Positions 42,126-51,552 of a DNA stretch of 64,000 nucleotides are shown in pieces (positions within the stretch are counted from its first letter, which is position 1; the number at the start of each line of letters is the position of its first letter). The stretch is from CAVRXT01 sp049644285 (GTDB lineage Bacteria > Acidobacteriota > Terriglobia > Acidiferrales > UBA7541): positions 1-64,000 of the forward strand of contig JBARRP010000181.1 in assembly GCA_049644285.1 (NCBI GenBank). Reading direction: 5' to 3'. The translations under genes and the position numbers were made by a program. The notes under the pieces were generated by a model. That model ran no database searches, had not been told where the DNA came from, and was given only the letters and a program-made list of their open reading frames with translations.

Positions 42126-42326
42126 ATGAGAAAGGACACTGCTCTATCTTTCCGTGTACCACGGCGGCTGAAAGCAGACCTTGAAAAGGTCGCCCTGACC
42201 GAGGGTCGTAGCCTCTCGCAAGTCTGTGAAGCGCTATTGGCTGGAGGCCTCGACGGCTACCGAAAGGACGGCGCCAAATACCTGCAGCGCTTGCTCTCCC
42301 GCCAGAAAAAGGACGCCTCTGAGTAG
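42126..42326 (+). CDS. Ribbon-helix-helix (CopG/Arc-type) regulator
   Basis: 66 residues from the ATG at 42126. The frame continues upstream to 42039, but that part covers the promoter and palindromes. The fold is visible: a strand LSFRV, helix RRLKADLEKVALTEG, turn RSLSQ and helix VCEALLAGGLDGY. Such dimers bind short palindromes. It is divergent from the recombination operon, with the two palindromes in between, so it probably represses both promoters. A TACAAT -10-like hexamer lies nine bases before its ATG. Confidence 0.82.
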   Translation: MRKDTALSFRVPRRLKADLEKVALTEGRSLSQVCEALLAGGLDGYRKDGAKYLQRLLSRQKKDASE

Positions 42327-42662
42327 TTCGGACTCGGCGGGAACCCCAGAACCAAATGCCGGATTCGGACGGGCTCGGTACGGGTGGCCTACGCAATAAG
42401 AGCCGAAATTACAAAACGAACAGAGCGAACGTAATGAACACAAAGGGCTTGGGGTTTCGCAAGCTGCAAATATTGACGTGTTCGGGCAATCCCTGCCCTT
42501 GTCCGGCCCAGAAGACGCGCGCCAAGGGCTCCAGGGCCGATAGACTACGGAGTCATGCAGGCGGCGGCATGAAGCATTCTCTCGAAGCTGGGCACCGTTT
42601 TTCCGAGCGCTGGCGGCGGGGCGAGATGATCTCGCCAATCTGATGCAGTGTGCTGCCGCCGT
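42327..42662. other. Intergenic region, no gene recognised
   Basis: 336 bases between the ribbon-helix-helix gene and the end of the secreted phosphoesterase. Short frames on both strands show no motif or ribosome site. I see nothing that can be named. Confidence 0.5.
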
Positions 42663-45600
42663 TCAATTCCCACTGCATGGCGACTTCTTCGTGTTATTCG
42701 TGAACGGCGACACCGCGACACAGACCTTCGGCTCCGGGGGAATTAGCGGCGGTGGCATTGTCCGGCTCGGCGGTTCCAACAGCGCTTGGGCCGCCGCATC
42801 GAACGTATCATTCGTGAGCGTTGCCGGATCGCAGCCGCCACCATTCCAGAATCCGGACTGGGTGCCATCCGATTGGATCTCCGTGGCGATGTTACCCGAA
42901 AGGGTCACGGGTCCACACGCGGACGCATACTGGTTCCACACATAGATCGCTGTATTCCCGCCGCCCGACACGGGCGTCCGATTTAGCACCTGGTTGCCCA
43001 TAACTACCTGATTCGTTCCATTCGCTATCCCGATTCCGCACTGCCCAGTGTCCAGCAGCATGTTGTTCAAAAACTGCACGTTGTTGGCCCTGTCATCCGC
43101 AATCAGCCCACAGCCCGAAGGGCTGTGTCCTCCCGTGATGTAGTTCCCCTGCGCGACCACCCCGCTCGTCACTCCGAAGTTGATCGAATCCTCTTGATTT
43201 TCCGCGAACCGATATTTCGATGTGTCCGTACTCGACAACGTGTAGTTATTCTCCACCGTCACGTTGCTGCTGTTCGACCACGCTTGGAAGTTCTGCCCTC
43301 GGCTCTGCCCGTCCGCCGACTGCGACGGATCGGAATCGATCGGATTCACCAGAAAGTTCCCCTTCACCGTAACGCCGGTCGCGTTGTCTACTTCAATGTT
43401 CGACTCCCCGTAAGCGATCACATTCCCTTGAATCCAAAGATTGGAGGTCCCACTCGCGAAGATCCCATCATGCGTGTCGCAACATCCCGTCGTGAGCGGC
43501 TTCTCCGGATGAATGTAACTGTCATCAATTGCGATCGTGCTGCCGCCCGATATGTTCACGGCGTTCCCTCCGCACGGGCCGATTTCCGAGCTTCGAATGA
43601 TGATGCTCGTGGAATTCGTCACCGTTACGCAGTCGCCACTGGGATTGGTGATGTGGAGATTCTCGATTACCGTGCCGTTCTGCCCACTGATCGTAATCGG
43701 CCCCGACGGCGTTAGCGGATGTGGCGAGAGATTGGTTGCAGTAACCGTTTTCGAGTCGGAGCCGGTCAAGTTGGCCCTATCGGTGGCCGTCACTGTAACC
43801 GTGAAAGACCCCGCGTTCGCGTAAGTGTGGGAACCGCTGCTGCCGCTGGTGGGCGAGCCATCGTCCCAGGTGATCACCGTGCTGACTAGGGCGTTCTGCG
43901 GGTCCGTGCAGGTAGCCTTGGCAGTCACATTTAATGGCACTGGGCCACTGCTTGGCGAAACTGAAAGCGTGCAGCTCGGCGGCTGATTCAGCGGTGGGGT
44001 GTTGGTTACAGTCACGGTTTTCGAGTCGGAGCCCTGCAACTTGGCGCTGTCGGTGGCCGTCACTTTCACCGTGAAACTCCCTGCGCTCGCGTAGGTGTGG
44101 GTGCCGCTGCTGCCGCTGGTGGACGTGCCATCGCCCCAACTAATCATCGTGCTGACCAGAGGGCTTTGCGGGTCCGTGCAGGTGGCGTTGGCGCTCACAG
44201 GTAATGGCACAAGGCCGCTGCTTGGCGAAACTGAAAGGGTGCAGCTCGGCGCGGTGGGTGGAGGGGTGTTAACGGAACTCTTCAAAGCCACAATCAGCCC
44301 TACAAACGAGTCTGTCACTGTGGCAGTCGCTGTTGCAGTCTGAACGGCGGCCGCAGCAAACATCTTGTCTTCAGAGAATGCCGAGTCGTTGCTGGGAGAG
44401 TTTGATAGCTCTGTATCGATCCACCCCGTTCCGGCGGTATAAGTTGGCTCGGAATTGTCCGAGCCAAAATAAGCGAAAACGTAATCGCCAGCGTTTGCGG
44501 TTGCCTTGGAGGTGGACGCTGACAGTGAGGTTTCCGTCTGAAGAGCGCTCCCAACAGCGTCGGCCACTGCCGTCACGCCATTGACCTCGTAAATATGGCA
44601 GTGGATATTGTCCGAAGCACCCGCGCCAATGCGGCAGGTTACCGTGTCTGTCCCCGTGCTTTTGGCTGTGGCGACGTATATAGCGGCCACCGAGTTTCCT
44701 CGATTGTCTCCGGCCACTAACAAAGTGAACACATTACCTTGCGAGTCCGCCGGAGCACCGAGCGTCTCTCCATCGAAGGTGCTCTGTGCTACCAGCAGCA
44801 CGTCGCCGGCAGTCACGTTGCTCTTGAAGGGCACTGCAACCGAATTCGCGCTTGGGGTAAAGCCGCTGTTGTGTTGAACCGTGTGCAACTGAGGCGGAGG
44901 ACCAGACGGCTGAACGGTGACCTTTGCACTCGCCGACTTAGTCGGGACGGCAACGCTCGTAGCCGTTACGGTGACCGTCGTGTTGGTGGACACCACCGGC
45001 GCTGTGAACATCCCTGCAGCAGTCGAGATTGTTCCTGCCGTCGCTGTCCACTGAACGGCCTGATCGGTAGTGTTGCTCACCGTCGCGGTGAATTGCTTCT
45101 TAGCGCCCGAGGAGACAGTGACTGAAGCCGGCGAGACGGTCACGGAGATAGGTGGGGGTGTGGACGGCTGAACGGTGACTATTGCACTGGCCGACTTGGT
45201 CGGAGCCGCAACGCTCGTAGCCGTTACAGTGACCGCCGTGTCGGTTGACACCACCGGCGCTGTGAACATCCCAGCCAGGATGGTTCCTGCCGTCGCTGTC
45301 CACTGAACGGCCTGATCGGTGGTGTTGGTCACCGTCGCGGTAAACTGCTTCGTACCCCCCGAGGAAACTGTCGCGGAAGCCGGGGAAATAGTCACTGAGA
45401 TGGGCGGAGGCCCCGACGGCCCAAAGAACTCCGCCATGTCCGGAGCGCTTGCAGCACCACCCAATCCAGCGAAACTGGCGCCCAGCAGCTCGGCCATGAC
45501 TCTCAGAGTGCTCTCATGGGAGTAAAACCCAGGAGATGCGCTAGGCCCGGTGGACTGGTAGTTTTGCTTGACGTCCCTGCCGATCATGAACCAGTAGATC

Positions 45601-46340
45601 TGACCGCCGCCGTTCGTGTTGTCACCACCAGACTCATCGAATACAACAATCACGACCGTGTCGCCGGTCGTTGAATCCAAGTGCCCGCCGCTCATCAACG
45701 GCTGTAGGATGTTCGCCTGAAGCCACTGATCGGCAACCTGAAGCGAGCAGTCGTGTGCGTCGTCGCACATGTTCGGCGTGACGAACGCATAGTTGGGAAG
45801 TGTGTTGTTCGCCAGATCGTGCGCAAACCCTAAGCTGGCATCTTCGAAAGGAACATAGCGGTTCGCGCAATTAGCCTGCACGTCGGAAATGTACGGAATA
45901 GGGCTGTGGTGAACGGCGTAATTCCCAACGTCGCTGCCGAAGTAACAGGGACTCGGCAGGTTTTCGGCGTAACCTTTCCAGGTCTTACCGACCGCTTGAA
46001 CCGCGCGCACAATGTTGTCGGCGGTGTACGGGAATCCGCAGGTGTTCGGGTTACAGTTGTCATCGTTGGTCGTGACCACTCCCCAGCCCAGATCGGTGTA
46101 GTTGCCGATGGACGGGTGTGTTGGTGCGTAATAGTTCGCGGAAAAGCTGCCCTGGCTCTTCAGACTACAGAGAAACGGCATGCCTGTACCGTTCGGGCCG
46201 CAAACGTCTGCATAATCGTTGTTCTCTTCCAGCACGAGAATGACATGCTGAACCTGTGGGACCTGCGCGAAAGAGACGGTCGCGAAACTCAGAATTAGAA
46301 GAATCGCCAGAAGAAAACACTTGCTTAGGTTCTTACCCAC
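42663..46340 (-). CDS. Secreted AcpA-type phosphoesterase with Ig-like, PKD and beta-helix domains
   Basis: 1,225 residues, starting at GTG with GGGGGTGA upstream. A signal peptide (FLLAILLILSFATVSFA) leads into a phosphoesterase/acid phosphatase domain (HVILVLEENNDYADV, VTPNMCDDAHDC, VVIVVFDESGGD, FYSHESTLRVMAELLG). Next come two BIG2-like Ig repeats (ISVTVSPASVTVSSG), a 200-residue domain related to one inserted in the 17394-22265 protein, and two PKD repeats. The protein ends in a right-handed parallel beta-helix (GDCVTVTNST, IRSSEIGPCGGN, DSYIHPEKPLTTGCCDTHDG). The last third is nearly identical to that of the neighbouring protein. It is likely extracellular and acts on phosphate esters or phospholipids, with the beta-helix binding or cutting polysaccharide. 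Confidence 0.85.
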   Translation of the reverse strand: MGKNLSKCFLLAILLILSFATVSFAQVPQVQHVILVLEENNDYADVCGPNGTGMPFLCSLKSQGSFSANYYAPTHPSIGNYTDLGWGVVTTNDDNCNPNTCGFPYTADNIVRAVQAVGKTWKGYAENLPSPCYFGSDVGNYAVHHSPIPYISDVQANCANRYVPFEDASLGFAHDLANNTLPNYAFVTPNMCDDAHDCSLQVADQWLQANILQPLMSGGHLDSTTGDTVVIVVFDESGGDNTNGGGQIYWFMIGRDVKQNYQSTGPSASPGFYSHESTLRVMAELLGASFAGLGGAASAPDMAEFFGPSGPPPISVTISPASATVSSGGTKQFTATVTNTTDQAVQWTATAGTILAGMFTAPVVSTDTAVTVTATSVAAPTKSASAIVTVQPSTPPPISVTVSPASVTVSSGAKKQFTATVSNTTDQAVQWTATAGTISTAAGMFTAPVVSTNTTVTVTATSVAVPTKSASAKVTVQPSGPPPQLHTVQHNSGFTPSANSVAVPFKSNVTAGDVLLVAQSTFDGETLGAPADSQGNVFTLLVAGDNRGNSVAAIYVATAKSTGTDTVTCRIGAGASDNIHCHIYEVNGVTAVADAVGSALQTETSLSASTSKATANAGDYVFAYFGSDNSEPTYTAGTGWIDTELSNSPSNDSAFSEDKMFAAAAVQTATATATVTDSFVGLIVALKSSVNTPPPTAPSCTLSVSPSSGLVPLPVSANATCTDPQSPLVSTMISWGDGTSTSGSSGTHTYASAGSFTVKVTATDSAKLQGSDSKTVTVTNTPPLNQPPSCTLSVSPSSGPVPLNVTAKATCTDPQNALVSTVITWDDGSPTSGSSGSHTYANAGSFTVTVTATDRANLTGSDSKTVTATNLSPHPLTPSGPITISGQNGTVIENLHITNPSGDCVTVTNSTSIIIRSSEIGPCGGNAVNISGGSTIAIDDSYIHPEKPLTTGCCDTHDGIFASGTSNLWIQGNVIAYGESNIEVDNATGVTVKGNFLVNPIDSDPSQSADGQSRGQNFQAWSNSSNVTVENNYTLSSTDTSKYRFAENQEDSINFGVTSGVVAQGNYITGGHSPSGCGLIADDRANNVQFLNNMLLDTGQCGIGIANGTNQVVMGNQVLNRTPVSGGGNTAIYVWNQYASACGPVTLSGNIATEIQSDGTQSGFWNGGGCDPATLTNDTFDAAAQALLEPPSRTMPPPLIPPEPKVCVAVSPFTNNTKKSPCSGN
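42690..43730 (-). repeat. Beta-helix paralogous repeat, copy 1
   Basis: The segment coding the beta-helix matches 47235-48280 at high identity over about 1 kb, with long unbroken identical runs around 43255-43320 and 47815-47880. Recent duplication or gene conversion explains this. Confidence 0.85.
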
Positions 46341-48994
46341 GACTCACCCCCATGAGCATGGCTGCTGCTACAACTGGTCCCATTGAATCGCGGACCCAAG
46401 CCCGATCCCGGCTCCTTCGCTAGCATTCCCGAAACGGCACCAGCTTCTTGGAATCGCACCATCGCCGCATAGAAAACCCCCTGATAATTCACTCTGAGTC
46501 TCGGCAGAGGTCTGCCTGCACCCGGCTGCCCGCCGCGTGGACACGGATCAACTGTCCGTGTGGCAATGGCGCCGCGAGTTCTACAGCCACTGAAAGCGTT
46601 TCTATCGTTGCTTCGATCGTTTCGCTGTTGAGCGTACGCGAGGTCTGCAATGAGGCCGATTGCAAATCTCAGTGACGTGACCTGTGCGATCCCGGACCCC
46701 CAGAGATTCCTAACGCCTGAACCGAACATCACACTCGCTTTCACTCCCCTAAAAGGGAGGGGCTCATCGGGGGCCTCGGCTGGGCTTCCGTCCGAGGGGT
46801 GGCTTTCAGGACTTAGCCGGGAGGGCTGAGGGGCTGCGAGCGTGATCCCAAGCCAACTGAGACGCTCCTGCAGTCCCGCAGGGCTGAAACACCCAGTTAC
46901 GCGTGCGTTGTTACGCAAGTCAAGACAGAAAAGGGACAGGTAATGGACCTGAACTTGACCTGTACTTACGTACAGGTTTTCTCCTTCTGAGATCGTCCCT
47001 CGGCTAAGCGTGGGGATGCGTTTGCGGAAGAACGGAACGTGTGGCTCGCTGGTCATGGCGGCGCCGGTGTTGTTGCGATCCGCCTCAAGCTGCGCTGTGT
47101 CGGAACCGCCGGATACGCTCGTCGAGATCGCGACCGTGCCGGAAACCGTCGCACCTGAGCCCGCCGAAGTGATGGACACAGTCGATGGAGTGCTGCCGAT
47201 TCCTCCACCGGCGAGAGCGGAAACATGACAAGCTGGCAAACCGGCATTGTTCGTAAACGGCGAGGCAATGACGCAATTTGCGGGTTGTGGCGGAATAAGC
47301 GGCGGAGGCAACTTCTGTGCGGCTGGCGAAAGCGCTTGCTGTGCCGTCGCATCAAAGGTGTTGTTGGTCATCGTGACGGGATCACAGCCCCCGCCACCGA
47401 AGAAGCTATTCGCACTACCATCGGACGCAAGCCCGCTCGCAATATTGTTCGAGATCTGCACGGGCCCGCATGGCGGATCGGAAGAAGTTACCTTCCATAC
47501 GTAGATAGCGGTGTTGCCGCCGCCGTTTACCGGAGTGCTGTTCAGAATCTTGTTGCTGTCCGCCAGTTGGTTCGTTCCGTCGGCAATGCCGATCCCGCAC
47601 TGCCCGGTATTGAGTAACGTGTTGCTCAGAAACTGAGCGTTGTTCGCGCCTGTGTCGGCGATCAACCCACACCCGGACGGACTATGCCCTCCAGTAATGT
47701 AATTATTCCTGGCGATAATCCCATCGGTCACGCCAAAGTTGATCGAATCCTCTTGATTTTCCGCGAACAGGTACTTCGACGTGTCCGTACTCGACAACGC
47801 ATAGTTATTCTCCACCGTGACGTTGCTGCTGTTCGACCACGCTTGGAAGTTCTGCCCTCGGCTCTGCCCGTCCGCCGGTTGCGACGGATCGGAATCGATC
47901 GGATTCAGCAGAAAGTTCCCCCTCACCGTGACCGTCGTCGCGTTGTTCACCTCAATGTTCGATTCCCCGTAGGCGATCACATTCCCTTGGATCGAAAGAT
48001 TCGAGGTCCCATTCGCGAACACCCCATCATGTGTGTCGCAGCATCCCGTCGTGAGCGGCTTTTCCGGATGGATATAACTGTCATAAATTTGAATCGCATC
48101 GCCGCCCGACACGTTCACCCCGTTCCCTCCGCACGGGCCGATCTCTGACCTTCGAATGGTGATGTTCGTGGAATTTGTCACCGTTACGCAGTCGCCGCTG
48201 GGATTGGTAATATGCAGGTCTTGAATAACGACTCCGCTTTGACCACTCACGGTGACCGGGCCCGACGGAGTTAGCCCACCGCTTCCCCCGCCATTGCTTC
48301 CATTATTGACATCAACCATCACTGAAGCTGTGGCCGTGCTCCCTGCGGCGCCATAACACTTGGTTGTGATGGTATGGGAACCGTTGGTCACGGAAGTCGT
48401 GTTCCAACTCCAGCTATAAGGACTGGAGGTGTCTGTTGTCTGAAGAGAATTGTCCAAGTAGAACTCAACTTTTGTGACCCCGGCGTTGTCAGTAGCATTT
48501 GCCGTGACTGTAATCGTGCCGGAAACGGTTGCACCTGAGGCCGGCGAGGTGATGGAAACCGTCGGCGACGTGGGCGGCGGGTTGTTGACGTTGATCCTTA
48601 CGGCTGCACTCGTAGTCGTCTGCCCAGCCGCGTTGCTGGCCGCCGCGGTGAGCGAGTGGCTGCCATTCGAGAGCTTTGTCGTGTTCAGCGAATAGCTGAA
48701 CGGCGCGCTGGTAACCGCGGTGCTGGCGTTGTTGCCATCCACCCTGAACTGCACGCTGGTGGTATTGGCGGACACGCTCGTCGAGACGGTGACCGCGCCG
48801 GAAACGGTCGCACCCGAGGCCGGCGAGGTGATGGCCACGGTCGGCAGGGTGGGGGGATTTGAATTCTTGACGTTGGCGCCGGTAAGACCGCCACACGCCG
48901 CGCAAAGCAGTGGCAGCACCAGGATCAGGCACAACCCAGGGAGCGCACTCATGTAGGAGCTTGATCCCGCCGTAGCCTTCGCAAGCAAACTCAT
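46325..48994 (-). CDS. Secreted Ig-like and beta-helix protein with an eroded C-terminus
   Basis: 889 residues. The N-terminus is a lipoprotein-like signal (LCLILVLPLLCAACGG), then two Ig-like repeats of the SPASGATVSG type, and a beta-helix nearly identical to the neighbour's. After the beta-helix (about residue 580) a third Ig-like repeat starts (STVSITSAGSGATVSG) but loses its pattern after MTSEPHVPFF. The remaining 240 or so residues are Arg/Pro/Ser-rich, have no domain and cover a DNA palindrome. This tail is probably read-through of non-coding sequence after a frameshift or rearrangement. The real protein would have ended near 47010-47230. Likely an outer-surface carbohydrate-binding protein. 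Confidence 0.7.
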   Translation of the reverse strand: MSLLAKATAGSSSYMSALPGLCLILVLPLLCAACGGLTGANVKNSNPPTLPTVAITSPASGATVSGAVTVSTSVSANTTSVQFRVDGNNASTAVTSAPFSYSLNTTKLSNGSHSLTAAASNAAGQTTTSAAVRINVNNPPPTSPTVSITSPASGATVSGTITVTANATDNAGVTKVEFYLDNSLQTTDTSSPYSWSWNTTSVTNGSHTITTKCYGAAGSTATASVMVDVNNGSNGGGSGGLTPSGPVTVSGQSGVVIQDLHITNPSGDCVTVTNSTNITIRRSEIGPCGGNGVNVSGGDAIQIYDSYIHPEKPLTTGCCDTHDGVFANGTSNLSIQGNVIAYGESNIEVNNATTVTVRGNFLLNPIDSDPSQPADGQSRGQNFQAWSNSSNVTVENNYALSSTDTSKYLFAENQEDSINFGVTDGIIARNNYITGGHSPSGCGLIADTGANNAQFLSNTLLNTGQCGIGIADGTNQLADSNKILNSTPVNGGGNTAIYVWKVTSSDPPCGPVQISNNIASGLASDGSANSFFGGGGCDPVTMTNNTFDATAQQALSPAAQKLPPPLIPPQPANCVIASPFTNNAGLPACHVSALAGGGIGSTPSTVSITSAGSGATVSGTVAISTSVSGGSDTAQLEADRNNTGAAMTSEPHVPFFRKRIPTLSRGTISEGENLYVSTGQVQVHYLSLFCLDLRNNARVTGCFSPAGLQERLSWLGITLAAPQPSRLSPESHPSDGSPAEAPDEPLPFRGVKASVMFGSGVRNLWGSGIAQVTSLRFAIGLIADLAYAQQRNDRSNDRNAFSGCRTRGAIATRTVDPCPRGGQPGAGRPLPRLRVNYQGVFYAAMVRFQEAGAVSGMLAKEPGSGLGPRFNGTSCSSSHAHGGESWVRT
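46958..46977. repeat. Perfect inverted repeat in the eroded tail
   Basis: ACCTGTAC and GTACAGGT, eight-base arms around TTAC, followed on the plus strand by TTTT. It could be a remnant hairpin terminator or a mobile-repeat end. It lies in the part of the 889-residue frame that shows no protein character. Confidence 0.45.
47235..48280 (-). repeat. Beta-helix paralogous repeat, copy 2
   Basis: Partner of the repeat at 42690-43730; same orientation, about 4.5 kb apart, so recombination between them would delete the intervening DNA and fuse the two genes. Confidence 0.85.
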
Positions 48995-49278
48995 CGAGGC
49001 TTTCCCGCTCTACCAAGGCGGCTCTGCAGGTGTTCACCCCTGCCTCGCGCGACATCCCTGATGGCTACGCAACCTACAACTCGATTGGGGGGGCTTCACT
49101 ACTGGACGAGAGGGCAATTCGAGTACAGGCGCTGATCCTGTACTTGCGATGACAAGCCAGCCGCACAAGGCCGCCGCGAATGCCGATAAGAGACATCTCT
49201 TCCGTATTCGGATCAGTCGCAGTCAGATTTCTGGAACCGGTCGCTTGTCACGGCCTTTTGGAATACAATTGGTGCCCC

Positions 49279-50181
49279 ATGAGGCACAAATCTGCAGACC
49301 AACAGGGCACGCCAGGGTGCGTCCGGCGATGCGCAGTGCTGCTTTTCTCGCTGCTCGTGGTGAGCCCGGTCCTGCTTTCGCAGACTTCTTCCCCCGCACC
49401 GCAGACACAGCCCGCGATGAAGAAGGCGGTGGATACGAAGAGCACCGAGCCTTCAACCTGCTACGCGGTGCAGGTCGGCGCGTACGACGGTCGAGCAGAA
49501 GCCACCGCGATGCTGAAGCAGCTGATGCAAGCGTTCCCATACCGGATGGCGCTTTCGCAGGTGGTCACGCCGGACAAGACACGCTGGCGCTTGCGTGTGC
49601 TGGCAACATCCAAAGTCGAAGCCCTCAAGGTTTCTGGCCGCCTGTTGGGAGAGCAAGGGATCAAGGCGTGGATTGATCCCACTCCTTGTGGTCTTCCCCT
49701 CACGGCTCAGAGCTTGGGCAACGATGCGCACGCGACCGACACCAGTGAATTTGGATCCTTCCTAAGAGCTTTTGGGGGTGACGTACCCCGCTGGAAAGCC
49801 ACCATATCGACGGTCGATGTTCCGTCGCTCAGCGTCAGCGACGAGGAAGCCAAACAAATCGACCAATGGCGAAATCTTTCTCTGAAGTGCCTTGATTTTG
49901 TTCGCAACGACACCGTACAGCTATCGACGAAGGTCAGTCTCAGCGATCAGATTCGACTACTCGATGACCTCAACCGGTTAGCCAGCAATGTGAGCGGATT
50001 GGGAAACTCTCTTTCTTATCTGGTTAGTGCGCAACAAACGCGAGACATCCCGAAGGCGCAACAGTGGGCGAGAGTTTTACTCGATCTGACCAGGGAGATA
50101 TTCGCGGAGTATCAGAAGTTCTACCAACACTTGCTCACACTTGCTGCCAGCCTGGACTCCGCAGTCTACAAAAAGCGATAA
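49279..50181 (+). CDS. Secreted SPOR-domain protein
   Basis: 300 residues from the ATG at 49279; an open upstream extension to 49180 lacks a signal-peptide layout. The N-terminus is a signal peptide or anchor (CAVLLFSLLVVSPVLLSQ). A SPOR domain follows at about residues 60-140 (CYAVQVGAYDGRAEATAMLKQL, RWRLRVLATSKVEALKVSGRL), a fold that binds denuded peptidoglycan. The C-terminal half is helical and unrecognised. It is convergent with the permease genes and appears to be a single-gene unit. Confidence 0.8.
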   Translation: MRHKSADQQGTPGCVRRCAVLLFSLLVVSPVLLSQTSSPAPQTQPAMKKAVDTKSTEPSTCYAVQVGAYDGRAEATAMLKQLMQAFPYRMALSQVVTPDKTRWRLRVLATSKVEALKVSGRLLGEQGIKAWIDPTPCGLPLTAQSLGNDAHATDTSEFGSFLRAFGGDVPRWKATISTVDVPSLSVSDEEAKQIDQWRNLSLKCLDFVRNDTVQLSTKVSLSDQIRLLDDLNRLASNVSGLGNSLSYLVSAQQTRDIPKAQQWARVLLDLTREIFAEYQKFYQHLLTLAASLDSAVYKKR

Positions 50182-50232
50182 TCACCCACGCCAGTCCGTA
50201 TCACCCGCTCTCCCGAATCGATGCCCTCGGCC

Positions 50233-51540
50233 TCACTCGTATCGCAGTGCCTCGACGGGGTCAAGCCGAGCAGCTTTGACCGCAGGGTAAATCCCGAAGA
50301 AAAGGCCAACGCTGGCGGCCACGGTAATCCCTAACACTACCGCCCAGAGCGGTACGAAAGTGGGCAGGCTCGGCACAAGAGCCCGAATGAGCGCGCTGAT
50401 CGCATAGCCAAACATCACGCCAATCACTCCACCGGTCGCGGCCAGAATCATAGCCTCGGTGAGGAACTGCCACGTGATGTCGTGGCGGCGGGCTCCCATC
50501 GCCATTCGGACGCCGATTTCGCGCGTGCGTTCGGTTACGCTGACCAACATGATGTTCATCACTCCCACGCCGCCAATCATCAACCCCACCGAGGCAATCA
50601 CCATGATGGCCAAAGCGACCGCGCCGACGATGTTGTGAAAATTCTCAATCAAAGAGTCCGCCGTGGCGTATGCGAAATCATCGGGTTTGTCGTAGAGCAC
50701 TCGGCGGCGGCGGCGCAGAGCGACTCGCGATTGGTCGATTGCCGCTGGCAGATGAGCCTCATCGGGAGCCATAATCCGGATCCCGTGCTCCTTCTCGTTC
50801 GGGAAAATCTTTCGAAACGTCCAGTAAGGAATGACCAACCGCCGGTCGGAATTATCGGGCCCGCCCAATCCCGATTTTGGCTTCTCGAAGACACCTATCA
50901 CCGTGACGCGTTCACCGTCTGCCAGCACCTCTCTTCCCAGCGGATCGAGTGAGCCGAATAACCCTTTGGCAACGTCGGCCCCCAGAACGGCCACTTCTTG
51001 ACGATGCAGGTTTTCAGCTTCGGTGAAGGGCCGGCCCAACTTGACCACGGCGTTCGCATACACCGAGAAGAACTCCCCGGTCGTTCCGCGGAAGTCGAGC
51101 CCAACGACCTCGGCATCCTTGTACCGAACCGAGTCTGGAGGGGCTCCTTGCTGTGGGTGCCCCCCGTAGCTCCCCGAGCTGTAAATTGAAACAGTCGCGT
51201 TGACGCAGGCAGTACAACCCTCTTGAACCGTCAAGAAGTCGTCGTAGCTCAACGGCTTTCGCATCCGCTCTTCTTTTGAAAGCCGTCCAAATTGCGGCCC
51301 TTCCGGAAGTTTTGAGAAGAAAGCGGTATTGATCCCGTAACCTTGGATGCTTTCCTGAATGTTGCGGTCGAGTCCCATCAACAGCGCAACGACGGCGATG
51401 AGCGTGGTGATGGCCACTGTGATTCCGAGGAGCGTGAGCGCCGAACGCAGGCGATGCGTCCGCAGCGTGTCGAGTGCCATCATCACGTTTTCGGTGTAAT
51501 TCCGCCGCCACCCACGTGTGATTTTCTGCCACGAAGTCAT
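50233..51540 (-). CDS. MacB/FtsX-type ABC transporter permease
   Basis: 435 residues. Layout: one N-terminal membrane helix (RSALTLLGITVAITTLIAVVALLMG), a large MacB_PCD periplasmic domain, then three C-terminal helices of the FtsX domain with GGVGVMNIMLVSVTERTREIGVRMAMGARRHDI, the coupling region. It ends in DPVEALRYE. It lies 12 bases downstream of a second permease of the same type, so they may form a heterodimer. Such transporters move antibiotics, lipoproteins or peptides using mechanotransmission. No ATPase gene is adjacent in this window. Confidence 0.9.
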   Translation of the reverse strand: MTSWQKITRGWRRNYTENVMMALDTLRTHRLRSALTLLGITVAITTLIAVVALLMGLDRNIQESIQGYGINTAFFSKLPEGPQFGRLSKEERMRKPLSYDDFLTVQEGCTACVNATVSIYSSGSYGGHPQQGAPPDSVRYKDAEVVGLDFRGTTGEFFSVYANAVVKLGRPFTEAENLHRQEVAVLGADVAKGLFGSLDPLGREVLADGERVTVIGVFEKPKSGLGGPDNSDRRLVIPYWTFRKIFPNEKEHGIRIMAPDEAHLPAAIDQSRVALRRRRRVLYDKPDDFAYATADSLIENFHNIVGAVALAIMVIASVGLMIGGVGVMNIMLVSVTERTREIGVRMAMGARRHDITWQFLTEAMILAATGGVIGVMFGYAISALIRALVPSLPTFVPLWAVVLGITVAASVGLFFGIYPAVKAARLDPVEALRYE

Positions 51541-51552
51541 CTGCCTGTCCTT

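Noticed and set aside
39080..42326. Cassette considered as part of a prophage
   Set aside because: No integrase, terminase, portal, capsid, tail or lysis gene is present on either side, and no attachment-site duplication was found by eye.
42356..42643. Plus-strand frame of 95 codons after the RHH gene
   Set aside because: No family resemblance and low-complexity basic residues; most likely non-coding.
46489..46670. Alternative minus-strand frame reading about 59 codons and ending AGSRVQADLCRDSE
   Set aside because: It looks more protein-like than the listed frame over the same bases, but it has no start codon of quality and a stop directly upstream. Possibly a remnant of another gene in the eroded tail.
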